The notes below the pieces were generated by a model. It did no database searches. It saw only the letters and a program-made list of their open reading frames with translations, and was not told the DNA's origin. DNA of 23,766 nt. Origin: Ruminococcus sp. CAG:563 (GTDB lineage Bacteria > Bacillota > Clostridia > Oscillospirales > Acutalibacteraceae). The stretch is from contig FR882046.1 of NCBI GenBank assembly GCA_000434915.1, positions 1-23,766 of the forward strand, given 5' to 3'. The position numbers and the translations under genes were made by a program. This document shows positions 23,741 through 23,766 of this stretch, piece by piece (positions within the stretch are counted from its first letter, which is position 1; every line of letters starts with the position of its first letter).

Positions 23741-23766
23741 AACAGCCGCCCTTTCTCGACAAATTA

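Noticed and set aside
1..23766. CRISPR arrays, insertion sequences, tRNA or rRNA genes
   Set aside because: No regularly spaced repeats, transposase-like proteins, cloverleaf or rRNA segments were seen on either strand.

Overview
The window reads as a chromosomal segment of an endospore-forming Firmicute of the class Clostridia, probably an Oscillospirales-like gut lineage. The evidence is a full-length Spo0A, a SpoIVB peptidase, a SpoVB-type flippase, a clostridial-type single-chain PurL, strong AGGAGG ribosome-binding sites and TTGACA/TATAAT promoters. The lineage is inference; no rRNA, tRNA, mobile element or CRISPR array was seen.

Layout. (1) Bases 1-213: no gene, two small inverted repeats. 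(2) 214-5754, minus strand: a three-gene operon read from a sigma-A-type promoter at 5788-5816, encoding an exported LCAT-like alpha/beta-hydrolase, an exported PHP-domain protein and a cytoplasmic GH78 alpha-L-rhamnosidase. A terminator-like hairpin precedes the last gene. (3) 5865-7385, plus strand: a SpoVB/MurJ-type flippase whose stop codon touches that of convergent spo0A. (4) 7386-8141, minus: spo0A with its own promoter at 8172-8200. (5) 8297-20599, minus: a ten-gene de novo purine operon, purE-purC-purF-purM-(FNT channel)-purN-purO-purH(AICAR transformylase only)-purD-purL, closed by a terminator at 8297-8342. (6) 20661-21875, minus: spoIVB with a TTG start. (7) 21941-23230, minus: an exported staphylococcal/Geobacillus-type lipase. 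(8) 23321-23740, minus: a PPC/DUF296 protein.

The purine operon is the most interesting part. It starts with a sigma-A-type promoter, a ZTP (pfl-motif) riboswitch and an overlapping terminator. This switch senses the AICAR nucleotide ZMP/ZTP, which rises when 10-formyl-tetrahydrofolate is short. Inside the operon, overlapping both neighbours, is a short formate/nitrite-family channel. A plausible reading is that one-carbon shortage turns on both the pathway and the entry of formate, the precursor of the formyl groups used by PurN and the AICAR transformylase. The last two steps are split: a stand-alone AICAR transformylase plus a PurO-type (archaeal-type) IMP cyclohydrolase replace the usual bifunctional PurH. 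PurF carries a nearly perfect 27-bp in-frame tandem duplication just after its PRPP loop.

The operon also separates spoIVB from spo0A, which are usually neighbours in Bacilli and Clostridia; all three units still point the same way. Spo0A has lost the usual Asp-Asp acidic pair, and the spoIVB ribosome-binding site is buried in the terminator hairpin of the lipase gene upstream.
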